The notes below the pieces were generated by a model, which was not told the DNA's origin, made no database searches, and saw only the letters and a list, made by a program, of their open reading frames with translations. A stretch of 64,000 nt of DNA, taken from positions 310,001 through 374,000 of the forward strand of contig NZ_CP145904.1 in NCBI RefSeq assembly GCF_036895565.1. Direction: 5' to 3'. The stretch comes from Flavobacterium sp. KS-LB2. GTDB lineage: Bacteria; Bacteroidota; Bacteroidia; Flavobacteriales; Flavobacteriaceae. A program made the translations under genes and the position numbers. Below, piece after piece: positions 26,061-35,733 of this stretch (position 1 is the stretch's first letter; each line of letters starts with the position of its first letter).

Positions 26061-28109
26061 TTACTGAAAATCAGCATCAGTAACACCTTCGTTGATTTTT
26101 ACATCAGACATTTTTATATCCAATTCAAAACCTACATTTTGGATGATATTAAACGGAACTTTAACTCCTTTTACTTCTTTATAATCTCCATAATTGGTAG
26201 TTTGTGTAATGGTTTGTCCGCCTTGTTCCATTACTTTCGATTCGGCTAGTTTTAGTCCTGAGGTCACATCATAATACAAGGTTGTTTTTCCATTTTTTAC
26301 AGCATACGCGTCTTTTCCATTTATTGTCTCAATGCCGTTCAAGAGTAGCCCTTCTTTTTTAGAAAGCAATAATTCTTCAAAAGTCGTTGCGCTAGCTTTC
26401 ATCTCGGTAAGCGTCGTTCCTTCAATGTTCTGGCGTTGCCCTTGTTGCATTACATAAGCGCCTTTTTCATTTACTACTTGTTTCATCAGGCTCATGGTTC
26501 CCATTGCTAATTCGACCATTATTTTGCCTTTAACATCAATTTTTGAAGTAAAGGTTAAAGGCGATGGTGCTTGAGGAATAGTTGTAGTTCCGTTCATCAC
26601 AATCGTTTTTACTGCAGTAGCCGCTTTTTCTCCACCAATAGCTTTGATGTAATTATCAATAACACTTTTTGCTGTTACACCTGCAGGAACATCTTTTTTG
26701 AAAACCGGTTTTTCCATTGGGTTCCCGTATTTGTCAAAATAAAACATTGGAATTTTTAATTTTTCCAAAGCTGGAATCACTTCTGATCCTTTTCCGGCAA
26801 TAATGATTCGTTTGTTGTCTAAAAGGAAATATTTGTTGGCTGCACGAAGTACATCATCGGCAGTTACTGCATTGATTGTTTTGATGTAGTTCTCATAAAA
26901 ATCTTTTGGAAGATCTTCAGTCTCAATATTCAAGGCGTATCGTGCAATTGATTGTGGTTTTTCTACCTGCATCACAAATCGTCCTATATAACCAGCTTTT
27001 GTATTGCGGAGTAGTTCTTCGCTTACTTTCTCAGTTCGTATTTTTTTTATTTCTTTGATGAATTCCACTACAGCACTATCAGTAACTACATTTCTTACCG
27101 CCGAAGTTGATCTTAACTTAGTTACATATTTTCCGCTTCCTATTACAGAGCTAGCGCCATAAGTCCATGCGTGTTGTTCTCTTAAATTCATATTAAGGTA
27201 ACTGTTGAAGTCGCCACCAAGAATAGAAGTTGCGATTACGGCTGGGAAGAAATCAGGATCACTCATTTTTAAATTTAGTGTATTCACTAATGAAATCTCC
27301 GACTGTACTGCATTAGGCACGTCAACAAAATTGATTTGGGTAAACGGCACATTTTCTGGCGCGGCATAGGTCAATTTTGGTGTGCTTCTTTTTTGCCATG
27401 CCCCAAATAGTTTCTCTATAATTGGTTTTGCTTCTTTGTATTTGATGTCTCCAATAATCACCAAATACGCATTTTCAGGAACAAAATAATTAGTATAATT
27501 AGCTTGAACGTCTGCAAGAGTTACGTTTTTAATCGTTTCTTCGGTCATGTATTCTCCAGATGGGTGGTTTTTTCCAAAAGCAAGTGCATCAACTACCCTG
27601 TTTGCAATTGCGGGAACACTTTTTTCCTGAGATTTAAGTCCTTCTAGTAATTTTGCTTTTTCTTTCTCAAATTCTTCTTGAGTGAAATTTGGGTGTAAAG
27701 CTCCTTCGGCCATCAATTCCAATATTCGTTTAGAATATTTAGAAAGAGTGCTAGCGTAGGCTCCTTGAGAATTAAAATTAATATCGGCTCCTAGGAAATC
27801 AATTTCTTCATTGAAAGCATCTTTTGCTAATTTTTTGCTTCCGTTTCCTATCATGCTGCTCGTCAATTCGTCAACTCCTTTTTTATTGCCTTCCGCATAA
27901 GGGGCGTTGTCTAATGAAAGACTGAAACTAACTTTTGGGAGTTTGTGATTTTCAACAATCATAACCTTCAAGCCATTTGTGAGAACAAAAGTTTGTGGTT
28001 TTTTAATGTTTACTACTGGTGAAGCTCCAGGTTTAGGTTGTGTGCGCTCTTGTGCCTGCATAATTCCTGTTACCAACAAAATGAATAATAATATATTTGT
28101 TTTTTTCAT
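26061..28109 (-). CDS. M16-family (insulinase-like) protein without the zinc motif
   Basis: 682 aa with a signal peptide (ends GIMQAQ). The usual HxxEH zinc site is absent: the equivalent region after the first strands reads NKKGVDELTSSMIGNGSKK. Two M16 lobes are otherwise recognisable, the second with LGGDFNSYLNMNLREQHAWTYGASS, the R/Y signature of M16 substrate-binding C-domains. The extra C-terminal ~200 residues (from about 480) resemble the DUF4292-like LolA/outer-membrane-lipoprotein-carrier type fold, but this is tentative. It likely forms the non-catalytic partner of the upstream HxxEH protein, 13 bp away. Confidence 0.88.
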   Translation of the reverse strand: MKKTNILLFILLVTGIMQAQERTQPKPGASPVVNIKKPQTFVLTNGLKVMIVENHKLPKVSFSLSLDNAPYAEGNKKGVDELTSSMIGNGSKKLAKDAFNEEIDFLGADINFNSQGAYASTLSKYSKRILELMAEGALHPNFTQEEFEKEKAKLLEGLKSQEKSVPAIANRVVDALAFGKNHPSGEYMTEETIKNVTLADVQANYTNYFVPENAYLVIIGDIKYKEAKPIIEKLFGAWQKRSTPKLTYAAPENVPFTQINFVDVPNAVQSEISLVNTLNLKMSDPDFFPAVIATSILGGDFNSYLNMNLREQHAWTYGASSVIGSGKYVTKLRSTSAVRNVVTDSAVVEFIKEIKKIRTEKVSEELLRNTKAGYIGRFVMQVEKPQSIARYALNIETEDLPKDFYENYIKTINAVTADDVLRAANKYFLLDNKRIIIAGKGSEVIPALEKLKIPMFYFDKYGNPMEKPVFKKDVPAGVTAKSVIDNYIKAIGGEKAATAVKTIVMNGTTTIPQAPSPLTFTSKIDVKGKIMVELAMGTMSLMKQVVNEKGAYVMQQGQRQNIEGTTLTEMKASATTFEELLLSKKEGLLLNGIETINGKDAYAVKNGKTTLYYDVTSGLKLAESKVMEQGGQTITQTTNYGDYKEVKGVKVPFNIIQNVGFELDIKMSDVKINEGVTDADFQ

Positions 28110-28122
28110 GATTGAGAATGTC

Positions 28123-29448
28123 TTAGTTTTTAGCCTGTTCGGTTGAAGGGATGTAGTCCAAAAGCAATCTTTGGTTTGGATTCAAGTATTTTTTTGCTAC
28201 GTCTCTAATTTCTTCGCGAGTGATAGAATGTAAAAGCTCAATCTCGGTGTTGATTAGATTGATATCGCCGTAAAGCATATAATAAGTCGCTAAATTTTCA
28301 GCAATTCCTTCTACATTTGAATTGGCATTCACAAAATTATTGTCAAACTTGTTTTGTAGTTTTTGGAAATCTTTTTCAGAAATCAATTCGGTTTGAATTT
28401 TTACAATTTCTTCGTCAATTTCAGCAAGAATACTTTCTGCTGTGTTTGGAGCTTGAGGTAAGCCATAGATAATGTAGCTTCCGTAGTCTTCTTGACTGTT
28501 ACTAAAAGCCCCAATTTGTAAAGCCATTTTCTTATCGTCTACTATTTTTTTATATAATCTAGAGCTTTTGCCATCACTTAGAATAGAAGAAATCATATCT
28601 AATACTCTGGCGTCTCTGGTTTTCATAGATGGTGTTCTGTAGGCGGCTACGATTGCAGGAATTTGAATGTTTGCATCTTCAAATTTTGCTTTTATGGTTT
28701 GAGTAATCGGTTCTTCAACAAATGTCTCTCGTTGAATAGCAGCTCCTTTTTTTATAGGTCCAAAATATTTCTGAATCCATTCTTTGGCCTGATTTTTTTC
28801 GAAATCACCTGCAACTACTAAAACAGCATTGTTTGGTATGTAGAATTTTTTATTGAACGCTTGGAATTCCTCTAAGGTTGCGGCGTCTAAATGGCTCATG
28901 GAGCCAATTGTTGACCAGCGATACGGGTGTTTTGTGAAGATATTCTTTTTTACTTCTGCTAAAAAGTTTCCGTAAGGTCTATTGTCAAAACTGGTTCTTT
29001 TCTCTTCCTTTACAACTTCATTTTGAGTATCAACCCCAATTTGATTGATTACAGGATGCATTAATCTTTCGGATTCCATCCAAAGGGCTAATTCTAAATT
29101 ATTAGAAGGGAATACTTCATAGTAATAGGTTCTGTCATCCGAAGTGTTGGCATTGTTAGTACCTCCATTTCCGGTTACAATTTTCATCCATTCGCCTCGT
29201 TTAATGTTTTCAGTTCCTTCAAATAATAAATGTTCAAAGAAATGAGCAAAACCAGTGCGGTCTGGTTTTTCATCTTTGGAACCTACATGGTACATTACAG
29301 AAGTCACCACTACTGGCGCAGAAGGATCGTTATGCAGAATGACATGCATGCCATTGTCTAAATTATATTCTTCGAAAACTACTTTTTGAGCCGAAGCTAC
29401 TCCACCAAGCATGAGTGCTGTACTTAAGGCCATTATTGATTTTTTCAT
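28123..29448 (-). CDS. M16-family zinc peptidase (catalytic partner)
   Basis: 441 aa, signal peptide to about residue 20. The inverted zinc motif HFFEH is intact (His69, Glu72, His73), with the distal Glu in NEVVKEEKR. It has two M16 lobes ending with KKYLNPNQRLLLDYIPS. It degrades peptides in the periplasm or at the outer membrane. As the first gene of a two-gene operon with the zinc-less partner, it recalls the active/inactive M16B pairing known in bacteria and mitochondria. Confidence 0.92.
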   Translation of the reverse strand: MKKSIMALSTALMLGGVASAQKVVFEEYNLDNGMHVILHNDPSAPVVVTSVMYHVGSKDEKPDRTGFAHFFEHLLFEGTENIKRGEWMKIVTGNGGTNNANTSDDRTYYYEVFPSNNLELALWMESERLMHPVINQIGVDTQNEVVKEEKRTSFDNRPYGNFLAEVKKNIFTKHPYRWSTIGSMSHLDAATLEEFQAFNKKFYIPNNAVLVVAGDFEKNQAKEWIQKYFGPIKKGAAIQRETFVEEPITQTIKAKFEDANIQIPAIVAAYRTPSMKTRDARVLDMISSILSDGKSSRLYKKIVDDKKMALQIGAFSNSQEDYGSYIIYGLPQAPNTAESILAEIDEEIVKIQTELISEKDFQKLQNKFDNNFVNANSNVEGIAENLATYYMLYGDINLINTEIELLHSITREEIRDVAKKYLNPNQRLLLDYIPSTEQAKN

Positions 29449-29622
29449 ATTGGATTAATAATTTTTTATTTTATATAAGTAACAAAAAAAAAAGGATTGT
29501 TACATCAAAAACACAATGGATTCAAACTTTAACAATTGTTCATTTTGTTTTTTTTATCAAACAGCATTAAAAGTATGATAAATCAGGGTGTTAGATGTGT
29601 TTAATTTTTTTTGTTTTACTAA

Positions 29623-29652
29623 TTGCACGTTAAATATTTAATTGTATATTTG
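29623..29652 (+). promoter_or_regulatory. promoter of rplU-rpmA
   Basis: TTG at 29623-29625, 19-bp spacer and TATATTTG at 29645-29652 give one of the cleanest Bacteroidetes promoters in the window. Confidence 0.8.
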
Positions 29653-29682
29653 CAACCTTAAAAATTATTAAAACAATTCAGT

Positions 29683-30105
29683 ATGTATGCAATCGTAGAG
29701 ATAGCAGGGCAACAGTTTAAAGTAAGCAAAGACCTAAAGGTTTACGTTAACCGTTTGACAAATGAAGAAGGTTCGAAAGTTTCTTTCGACAAAGTTTATT
29801 TGTTAGATGATAACGGTACAATCACAATAGGCGCCCCAGCTATAGAAGGTGCTTCAGTAGAAGCTAAAGTGTTACAACACTTAAAAGGAGATAAAGTTAT
29901 CGTTTTCAAAAAGAAAAGAAGAAAAGGATACAAAAAGAGAAACGGTCACAGACAATATCTTACTCAAATTGTAATTGAAGGTATTACTGGTGTTGGTGCA
30001 AAGAAAGCAGCTCCTAAAAAAGCAGCAGTTGAAGCAACTACAGAAGAAGTTGAAGCTCCAAAGAAAAAGGTAGCTAAAGCTAAAAAAGAAGACACAAAAG
30101 AATAA
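29683..30105 (+). CDS. rplU: 50S ribosomal protein L21 with C-terminal extension
   Basis: 140 aa, about 35 residues longer than the usual 103. Residues 1-103 are normal L21 (MYAIVEIAGQQFKV, VIVFKKKRRKGYKKRNGHRQ). The tail is low-complexity Lys/Ala/Glu (PKKAAVEATTEEVEAPKKK), probably disordered. L21 binds 23S rRNA near L20. It forms an operon with rpmA, 22 bp downstream, under the promoter at 29623. Confidence 0.97.
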   Translation: MYAIVEIAGQQFKVSKDLKVYVNRLTNEEGSKVSFDKVYLLDDNGTITIGAPAIEGASVEAKVLQHLKGDKVIVFKKKRRKGYKKRNGHRQYLTQIVIEGITGVGAKKAAPKKAAVEATTEEVEAPKKKVAKAKKEDTKE

Positions 30106-30127
30106 TAACAAAATAAACTAATACGTC

Positions 30128-30394
30128 ATGGCTCACAAGAAAGGTGTCGGTAGTTCTAAGAATGGTAGAGAATCAGAATCAAAACGTTTAGGCGTTAAGA
30201 TATTTGGTGGTCAAGCTGCTATTGCTGGGAACATCATCGTAAGACAAAGAGGTTCAAAACATAATCCAGGTGCAAACGTTTACATTAGTAAAGATCACAC
30301 ACTACACGCAAGAGTAGATGGAGTTGTTTTCTTCCAAAAGAAAAGAGATAACAAATCGTATGTTTCTATCCTTCCATTTGAAGTTGAAGCATAA
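30128..30394 (+). CDS. rpmA: 50S ribosomal protein L27
   Basis: 88 aa, normal length. The N-terminus [20 protein letters not shown] lies close to the peptidyl transferase centre in mature ribosomes; there is no cleavable N-terminal extension as found in Firmicutes. [18 protein letters not shown] is the family signature. It is the second gene of rplU-rpmA and is closed by a strong terminator. Confidence 0.98.
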   Translation: MAHKKGVGSSKNGRESESKRLGVKIFGGQAAIAGNIIVRQRGSKHNPGANVYISKDHTLHARVDGVVFFQKKRDNKSYVSILPFEVEA

Positions 30395-30413
30395 TTGATT
30401 TTCTCAATTATTT

Positions 30414-30444
30414 AAAAACCCATTTCGAAAGAAATGGGTTTTTT
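30414..30444 (+). terminator. terminator after rpmA
   Basis: AAAAACCCATTTC pairs with GAAATGGGTTTTT around a GAAA tetraloop, followed by more T. Confidence 0.92.
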
Positions 30445-30544
30445 GTTTTTATCTTGAATCAGTTCTAATGATTTTAACATGGAAGATGTAATAGAATTAG
30501 ATGTTGTGATTTGTTAGTTTCATTACTTGAAATGAAGTTTTTAA

Positions 30545-31153
30545 CTATTGTAATTTGAAATAAAATAATTCTCTATTGCCGCACACTAATTCAGTATAAT
30601 TATCGTCTATTTTTTCGCCTACATAATATGCTTTTAATTCGCCGGTAGTTGAATCAATTTTATAATCCCAAATTTCATTATTGGAATTTAAAAATTCAGT
30701 AAAGGAATATGACTCTGGATTTTCTGAAAATCTGTTCTTTTCGGTTTGTACTAATTTCCATTCTCTGGAATTCTTATATAATTCAAAAAAATGTATTTCT
30801 TCTGCAGTAATATGAATCATTTTTCCAACTAAATTATCTTCTCGTATTGCCCAATTACCTTCTTTGGGGATCCATTTCCATTTTCCTATTACTTTATTGA
30901 TTTTATTTTCTCTTAAGATAAGTTTTAATGAATCTGCTTTTTTAAGTGCAAGCATTGCAATTTCTGCTTTTGGATTAATATTGGTACTTGTATTAAAGGT
31001 TCTTATTGCTTCTAAATAATCCCCACTCTCACTCGTTTGTATTGCTAGTTTATACAGTTGCTTTTGGTATTCGCTGCGGTCGTTATCTTGTGCTAGTAAG
31101 TTTTGGAAAACAGTTATCAACAGTATAACTAAGTAAGGCTTGATTAGAGTCAT
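30545..31153 (-). CDS. secreted protein of unknown function with one TPR-like repeat
   Basis: 202 aa. A signal peptide ends at about residue 21 (FQNLLAQ). Residues 28-75 (KLAIQTSESGDYLEAIRTFNTSTNINPKAEIAMLALKKAD, quoted here only as the region) look like a TPR helix pair. The rest, starting VIGKWKWIPKEGNW, is beta-rich and could be a lipocalin-like barrel. I do not recognise a specific family. It lies 19 bp from the upstream secreted protein, in the same direction. Confidence 0.6.
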   Translation of the reverse strand: MTLIKPYLVILLITVFQNLLAQDNDRSEYQKQLYKLAIQTSESGDYLEAIRTFNTSTNINPKAEIAMLALKKADSLKLILRENKINKVIGKWKWIPKEGNWAIREDNLVGKMIHITAEEIHFFELYKNSREWKLVQTEKNRFSENPESYSFTEFLNSNNEIWDYKIDSTTGELKAYYVGEKIDDNYTELVCGNRELFYFKLQ

Positions 31154-31172
31154 AATGTTTTTTTCTTATGAT

Positions 31173-31820
31173 TTATTCTTGTATAATCAAATACAAAGTT
31201 ATGGAGTTTATTTGTCTTAATTTTTCGCTAAACACTAATTTATTTTGAATATCCCTTAAGTGCGATTGTACAACTAGCCCATTTGGCATTTTCCTTGTCA
31301 CTCTCCAAACCTCAAAAGCTGTTGAAAATGTCAATAGTGGTTGATGATCCAAATCAGTATCAAAAATATATTGTAAAGTTCCTAATTTTTTCCTTTTTGC
31401 TCTTTTTAAATCATTACTCAAAAAGGTGATATGCTTGTACGCTTTATTACTTATAATGGTGTCATTAACTTCTGAAAAATGATAGTTATTTAGTTGGTAT
31501 AGAAATAGATAAGTGTAATTCCGAATCTCATTTCTTGCTATATAAATATTTTTATTATTGAAAATACTATTGCTAACTTTCTTCTTGACATAAACTCCAT
31601 TTGAGTCAATAAATTCAATATTTGAAGTTGTACTATCTAACATAATCCTGTAGATAGAATAAGAGTTGTCTTTTGAATTAGTGTAGTAGGTCTTAATACA
31701 GTTTTTAGTTGTGTCTAAATGATTTGTAAATTCATAATCTGTTTTACTGTCAAAGTAATATATGTTCTGGGAATAACAAATTGTAGAAATAAGTACTGTA
31801 AGGACCCAAAGTTTCTTCAT
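31173..31820 (-). CDS. secreted protein of unknown function
   Basis: 215 aa with a signal peptide (ends TICYSQ). The mature part is beta-rich, with many Asn/Tyr and no recognised motif. Together with the downstream 202-aa secreted protein it makes a small two-gene unit between rpmA and ahcY. Both look like accessory exported proteins; AT content is even higher than in neighbouring genes, which may suggest weaker constraint. Confidence 0.55.
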   Translation of the reverse strand: MKKLWVLTVLISTICYSQNIYYFDSKTDYEFTNHLDTTKNCIKTYYTNSKDNSYSIYRIMLDSTTSNIEFIDSNGVYVKKKVSNSIFNNKNIYIARNEIRNYTYLFLYQLNNYHFSEVNDTIISNKAYKHITFLSNDLKRAKRKKLGTLQYIFDTDLDHQPLLTFSTAFEVWRVTRKMPNGLVVQSHLRDIQNKLVFSEKLRQINSITLYLIIQE

Positions 31821-31915
31821 AACTGTCTTTTGTATTTAAAGTCTTAGCTAAAGTATTAAATTAAATAACTGCTGCAGTTGTAATACCCCATTTTTTTACA
31901 CTATTCTACTTATTT

Positions 31916-32029
31916 GCATGAGGGATAGCAGCGGCATTCTTTTATGGAGCGCAGCGCAATAAAAGATACAGCGAATAGCCCGACCCGTAGTTGCGAGGAG
32001 GAACGACGCTGCAAACTGAAGAGTCATGC
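31916..32029 (+). repeat. dispersed hairpin element, copy 3 (longer variant)
   Basis: GCATGA at 31916 and TCATGC ending 32029 close it. GGATAGCAGCGGCATTCTTTT and AAAAGATACAGCGAATAGCC are the arms also seen in copy 4, around a TTTTATGGAGCGC/GCGCAATAAAA core hairpin (31940-31964). A second variable part follows. It is GC-richer than its surroundings. Confidence 0.7.
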
Positions 32030-32043
32030 CCAAAAACAAAAAA

Positions 32044-32063
32044 CCCTTGCATTAATGCAAGGG
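32044..32063 (-). terminator. terminator of ahcY
   Basis: CCCTTGCATTAATGCAAGGG is a perfect palindrome, with a T-run on the minus strand just beyond. Confidence 0.85.
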
Positions 32064-32110
32064 CTTATCTATTTTTATTTAGCTAGTCACTAAGGACTAA
32101 TTACTAATTT

Positions 32111-33427
32111 CTAGTATCTGTAGTATTCTGGTTTGAACGGTCCAGCTACTTCAACACCAATATATTCTGCTTGATCAACACGTAAAGTCTCTAATTCAAC
32201 ACCTAATTTAGCTAAGTGCAACATTGCTACTTTCTCGTCAAGGTGTTTTGGTAACATGTACACGTCATTGTTGTATGCCGCGCTGTTTTTCCATAATTCG
32301 ATTTGAGCTAAAGTTTGGTTTGTAAATGAGTTACTCATTACAAAACTTGGGTGACCTGTAGCACAACCAAGGTTTACCAAACGACCTTCAGCAAGAACAA
32401 TGATGTCATTTCCAGCGATAGTATATTTGTCTACTTGTGGTTTGATCTCTACTTTAGATGCGCCGTGGTTGGTGTTCAACCAAGCCATATCAATTTCGTT
32501 ATCAAAATGTCCGATGTTACAAACGATAGTTTTGTCTTTCATTTTCTCGAAATGAGAACCTAAAACGATGTCTTTGTTACCTGTTGTTGTAATTATAATA
32601 TCAGCAGTAGCGATAACGGTATCTAATTTTTTTACTTCAAAACCGTCCATTGCAGCTTGAAGCGCACAAATTGGATCAATTTCAGTAACCGTAACAATAG
32701 AACCAGCACCTCTAAAAGAAGCAGCTGTACCTTTACCTACGTCACCATAACCACAAACGATTACTCTTTTTGCAGCAAGCATAACATCAGTTGCACGACG
32801 TACTGCATCAACTGCAGATTCTTTACAACCGTATTTATTGTCAAATTTCGATTTAGTAACCGAGTCATTCACGTTGATTGCAGGCATTGGCAATGTTCCC
32901 GCTTTTACTCTTTCGTACAATCTGTGTACTCCAGTTGTAGTTTCTTCAGACAATCCTTTGATTCCAGCTACTAATTCTGGGTAACGATCAATAACCATAT
33001 TAGTCAAATCTCCACCGTCATCAAGAATCATGTTCAATGGTTTTCTGTCTTCGCCAAAGAATAAAGTTTGTTCAATACACCAGTCAAAATCTTCCTCGTT
33101 CAAACCTTTCCAAGCATAAACCTGAATTCCTGCAGCAGCGATAGCAGCAGCAGCCTGATCTTGAGTAGAGAAAATGTTACAAGAACTCCAAGTCACCTCA
33201 GCACCAAGAGCAATTAAAGTTTCAATCAAAACCGCAGTCTGGATTGTCATGTGCAAACATCCTGCAATACGAGCACCAGCAAGTGGTTGTTCGTTTTTAT
33301 ATTCTGCACGAAGCGCCATTAAACCTGGCATTTCAGCTTCTGCTAGTTCAATTTCTTTTCTTCCCCAAGCTGCTAGAGAAATGTCTTTAACTTTGAAAGC
33401 CACAAAAGGCATAGTCGATGTACTCAT
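32111..33427 (-). CDS. ahcY: adenosylhomocysteinase
   Basis: 438 aa. The NAD-binding Rossmann motif [16 protein letters not shown], the substrate residues in [15 protein letters not shown], and the C-terminal [14 protein letters not shown] with KPEYYRY end are all present, as in the SAHase family. It hydrolyses S-adenosylhomocysteine to adenosine and homocysteine, removing the product inhibitor of methyltransferases. It is a single gene with a -7 box (plus CAAATTTA, 33459-33466) and a palindromic terminator. Confidence 0.97.
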   Translation of the reverse strand: MSTSTMPFVAFKVKDISLAAWGRKEIELAEAEMPGLMALRAEYKNEQPLAGARIAGCLHMTIQTAVLIETLIALGAEVTWSSCNIFSTQDQAAAAIAAAGIQVYAWKGLNEEDFDWCIEQTLFFGEDRKPLNMILDDGGDLTNMVIDRYPELVAGIKGLSEETTTGVHRLYERVKAGTLPMPAINVNDSVTKSKFDNKYGCKESAVDAVRRATDVMLAAKRVIVCGYGDVGKGTAASFRGAGSIVTVTEIDPICALQAAMDGFEVKKLDTVIATADIIITTTGNKDIVLGSHFEKMKDKTIVCNIGHFDNEIDMAWLNTNHGASKVEIKPQVDKYTIAGNDIIVLAEGRLVNLGCATGHPSFVMSNSFTNQTLAQIELWKNSAAYNNDVYMLPKHLDEKVAMLHLAKLGVELETLRVDQAEYIGVEVAGPFKPEYYRY

Positions 33428-33579
33428 TTATAGTATATTTGTATTGTAAAAATTTTTGCAAATTTACGGAATAACTTTAGAATTTAACTATTTTCTAGAA
33501 GATTTATGAATTGTTTAATTCGCTAATCTTTTGAACATTAACTAAATAATTTCTTGAAGCTGAACTTGTTTTGGTTTTA

Positions 33580-33662
33580 GGAGCTATTTCCCGTTATTCG
33601 CTATATCTTTTTACACGCAAAAAAGCGTGAAAAAAGGATGCCGCTGCTACCGGGGCTAAAAA
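33580..33662 (-). repeat. dispersed hairpin element, copy 4 (best-preserved)
   Basis: Reading leftward: TTTTTAGCCCCGGTAGCAGC, then GGCATCCTTTTTT, a CACGC-T6-GCGTG core hairpin, TAAAAAGATATAGCGAATAA and CGGGAAATAGCTCC. The two outer arms can pair imperfectly, so the whole element may fold as one long hairpin. It lies between the divergent ahcY and phosphopantetheinyl transferase genes and ends 14 bp before the latter's ATG. Confidence 0.8.
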
Positions 33663-33675
33663 TCAGGATACGACT

Positions 33676-34317
33676 ATGCCATTATTCAAAACCATACAAT
33701 TTTCCCGAAGCATCGGAGCTATTACCCAAATTCTAATTTGGAAAGTAACCGAAACCTATGCAGAGTTACTAGAACAGGTGGTTTTAAATGACAGCAACCG
33801 CATTCGCCTGAACGGAATGAAATCAGAAATACACCAACGCGCTTTTCTTAGTGTTCGCATGTTATTACAAGAAACGGGTCACACGGATTTAGATTTGTAT
33901 TATGACGAATTCGGGAAACCACATCTTCATGGAGAGAAGCACATTTCGATAACGCATTCGCATAATTTTTCGGCCATAATCATCAGTGACGAAACCGTAG
34001 GAATCGATATCGAATTACAAAGAGATAAAATCACTCGAATTGCCGATAAATTTTGTGACTCCGAATTTCAATTTCTAGAACCAGAGAATGCTGATTATAT
34101 TCGGAAACTTACCGTTATCTGGGGTGCCAAAGAAGCTATTTTTAAAATTAGAAACGAAAAAGGAATCAGTTTCAAAGACCACATTAAAGTTGAGTCTTTT
34201 GAATTGCAAAATAATAAAGTCACTTCAGAACTTCATTTTAATGCTTTAGTTAAGGATTTCAATATTCATTTTGAAGAAATGGAAGGCTTCACTTTAGTTT
34301 ATGCATTTGAAAATTAA
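33676..34317 (+). CDS. 4'-phosphopantetheinyl transferase superfamily protein
   Basis: 213 aa, Sfp-type. Metal and CoA residues lie in VGIDIELQRDKI and in WGAKEAIFK, in the standard order and spacing. It transfers the phosphopantetheine arm of CoA to carrier proteins; whether its target is fatty-acid ACP or a secondary-metabolite or polyene (flexirubin-type) carrier is not visible here. It heads an operon of five genes to 38212, with gaps of 36 bp or less. Confidence 0.87.
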   Translation: MPLFKTIQFSRSIGAITQILIWKVTETYAELLEQVVLNDSNRIRLNGMKSEIHQRAFLSVRMLLQETGHTDLDLYYDEFGKPHLHGEKHISITHSHNFSAIIISDETVGIDIELQRDKITRIADKFCDSEFQFLEPENADYIRKLTVIWGAKEAIFKIRNEKGISFKDHIKVESFELQNNKVTSELHFNALVKDFNIHFEEMEGFTLVYAFEN

Positions 34318-34353
34318 AACCAACTGCAAATTCGCAAATTCGCGGTAAAACGT

Positions 34354-35097
34354 ATGACAAATATTTATAAAGACATTTTAAAAGCAAAAAGCGAGAATGC
34401 AAAATTACTCGCCATTCTTCTTGATCCTGATAAAATTGATTTGAACACTATTGAAGTACTAATTTCAAAAATATATCAATCTCCAGCGACACACATTTTT
34501 ATTGGAGGAAGTTTGGTTACAACAAATATTCTTGACGAATTGATTTTAAAAATTAAAAAAAGGGGTAACTTACCTATTGTTCTTTTCCCAGGCAATCCGT
34601 CTCAAATTTCAGATAAAGCAGATGCTATTTTGTTTTTGACTTTAATCTCTGGTCGCAATCCGGATTTTCTAATCGAACACCAAGTAAAAGCAGCACCTAT
34701 TTTAAAGAAAACGCAACTCGAAATCATTTCTACTGGTTATATTTTAATTGAAAGTGGCAATGAAACTGCCGTGGAACGCGTTAGTAAAACCAAACCTTTA
34801 GATAGAAATAATCTGGATTTAGCATTAGCAACGGCACAAGCTGGCGAAATGTTAGGGAATAAATTGATTTATCTAGAAGCGGGAAGTGGAGCAAAACAAG
34901 CTGTTTCTATGGAAATGATTAAAAAAGTAGCTCAAAATATTGAGATTCCGTTACTAGTTGGAGGCGGAATTGTAGATTTACAAGGCATTCAAAATGCGTA
35001 TCAAGCCGGAGCCGATTTAGTGATTATAGGAACCGCTTTTGAAAACGACACAAATTTTTTTAATTCTGAAATCAACAATCGTCAATCAACAATCTAA
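34354..35097 (+). CDS. geranylgeranylglyceryl/heptaprenylglyceryl phosphate synthase (PcrB-like)
   Basis: 247 aa TIM-barrel. Characteristic blocks are LLAILLDPDKID (Asp metal ligand), THIFIGGSLVT, LFPGNPSQIS, ISTGYILIESG, YLEAGSGAK and LLVGGGI (phosphate loops). The enzyme links a polyprenyl diphosphate to sn-glycerol-1-phosphate. The family is archaeal in fame, but a bacterial group occurs in Bacteroidetes; its lipid product there is not well understood. It starts 36 bp after the PPTase and ends 6 bp before pnuC. Confidence 0.92.
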   Translation: MTNIYKDILKAKSENAKLLAILLDPDKIDLNTIEVLISKIYQSPATHIFIGGSLVTTNILDELILKIKKRGNLPIVLFPGNPSQISDKADAILFLTLISGRNPDFLIEHQVKAAPILKKTQLEIISTGYILIESGNETAVERVSKTKPLDRNNLDLALATAQAGEMLGNKLIYLEAGSGAKQAVSMEMIKKVAQNIEIPLLVGGGIVDLQGIQNAYQAGADLVIIGTAFENDTNFFNSEINNRQSTI

Positions 35098-35103
35098 AAT
35101 CAA

Positions 35104-35733
35104 ATGATAGAATACTTTTTTTCGCAATATAAGGATTACCCAACTTTAGATATAGTTTTAGAAATTGTGGCTGTCATTTTTGGTTTGTTAAGCGTTTGGT
35201 ATGCTAAGAAAGATAATATTTTGGTTTTTCCAACGGGATTAATAAGTACTTCTATTTATGTTTATTTGCTTTGGAAATGGACTTTATGGGGCGATATGAT
35301 GATCAATGGGTACTATTTTGTGATGAGTATTTATGGCTGGTATCATTGGACCCGAAAAAAAGAAGATACGGTAGAGTTTCCAATTTCAAAAATTTCAAGC
35401 TCTGAAAAACGAATTGCGATAATTCTTTTTATATTTACCGTCGCTTTTGTGGTTTCGGTGTATCATTATTTCGGAAAATTCACCACTTGGTATGCATATG
35501 TTGATACATTTATTACAGGAATTTTCTTCGTAGGAATGTGGCTCATGGCCAAAAGGAAAGTAGAAAATTGGGTATTTTGGATTATTGGAGATGTAATTTC
35601 AATTCCATTATATTTTTCAAAAGGGTTTACCTTTACAAGTTTTCAATACATAGTATTTACAATTGTTGCCATTTTTGGCTATTTAGAATGGAAGAAAATC
35701 TCAGACAGCTCTCAAACGGAGCTACAAAAATAA
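35104..35733 (+). CDS. pnuC: nicotinamide riboside/mononucleotide transporter PnuC
   Basis: 209 aa with about seven transmembrane helices. FGLLSVWYAKKDNILVFPTGLISTSIYVYLLWKW (region 26-60) and the NGYYFVMSIYGWYHWTR motif are PnuC signatures. It imports nicotinamide riboside by facilitated diffusion, trapped by phosphorylation. The next gene, overlapping by 46 bp, encodes the NadR-like kinase that would do this trapping. A TPP-type thiamine transporter variant (PnuT) exists, but the kinase neighbour favours the NAD precursor. Confidence 0.93.
   Translation: MIEYFFSQYKDYPTLDIVLEIVAVIFGLLSVWYAKKDNILVFPTGLISTSIYVYLLWKWTLWGDMMINGYYFVMSIYGWYHWTRKKEDTVEFPISKISSSEKRIAIILFIFTVAFVVSVYHYFGKFTTWYAYVDTFITGIFFVGMWLMAKRKVENWVFWIIGDVISIPLYFSKGFTFTSFQYIVFTIVAIFGYLEWKKISDSSQTELQK

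Noticed and set aside
32657..33449. Plus-strand frames across ahcY
   Set aside because: Shadows of the strongly conserved minus-strand ahcY coding sequence; they lack any recognisable domain.
35538..35687. 50-residue N-terminal extension of the NadR/DUF4301 protein
   Set aside because: It is an out-of-frame reading of pnuC coding sequence with no resemblance to kinases.
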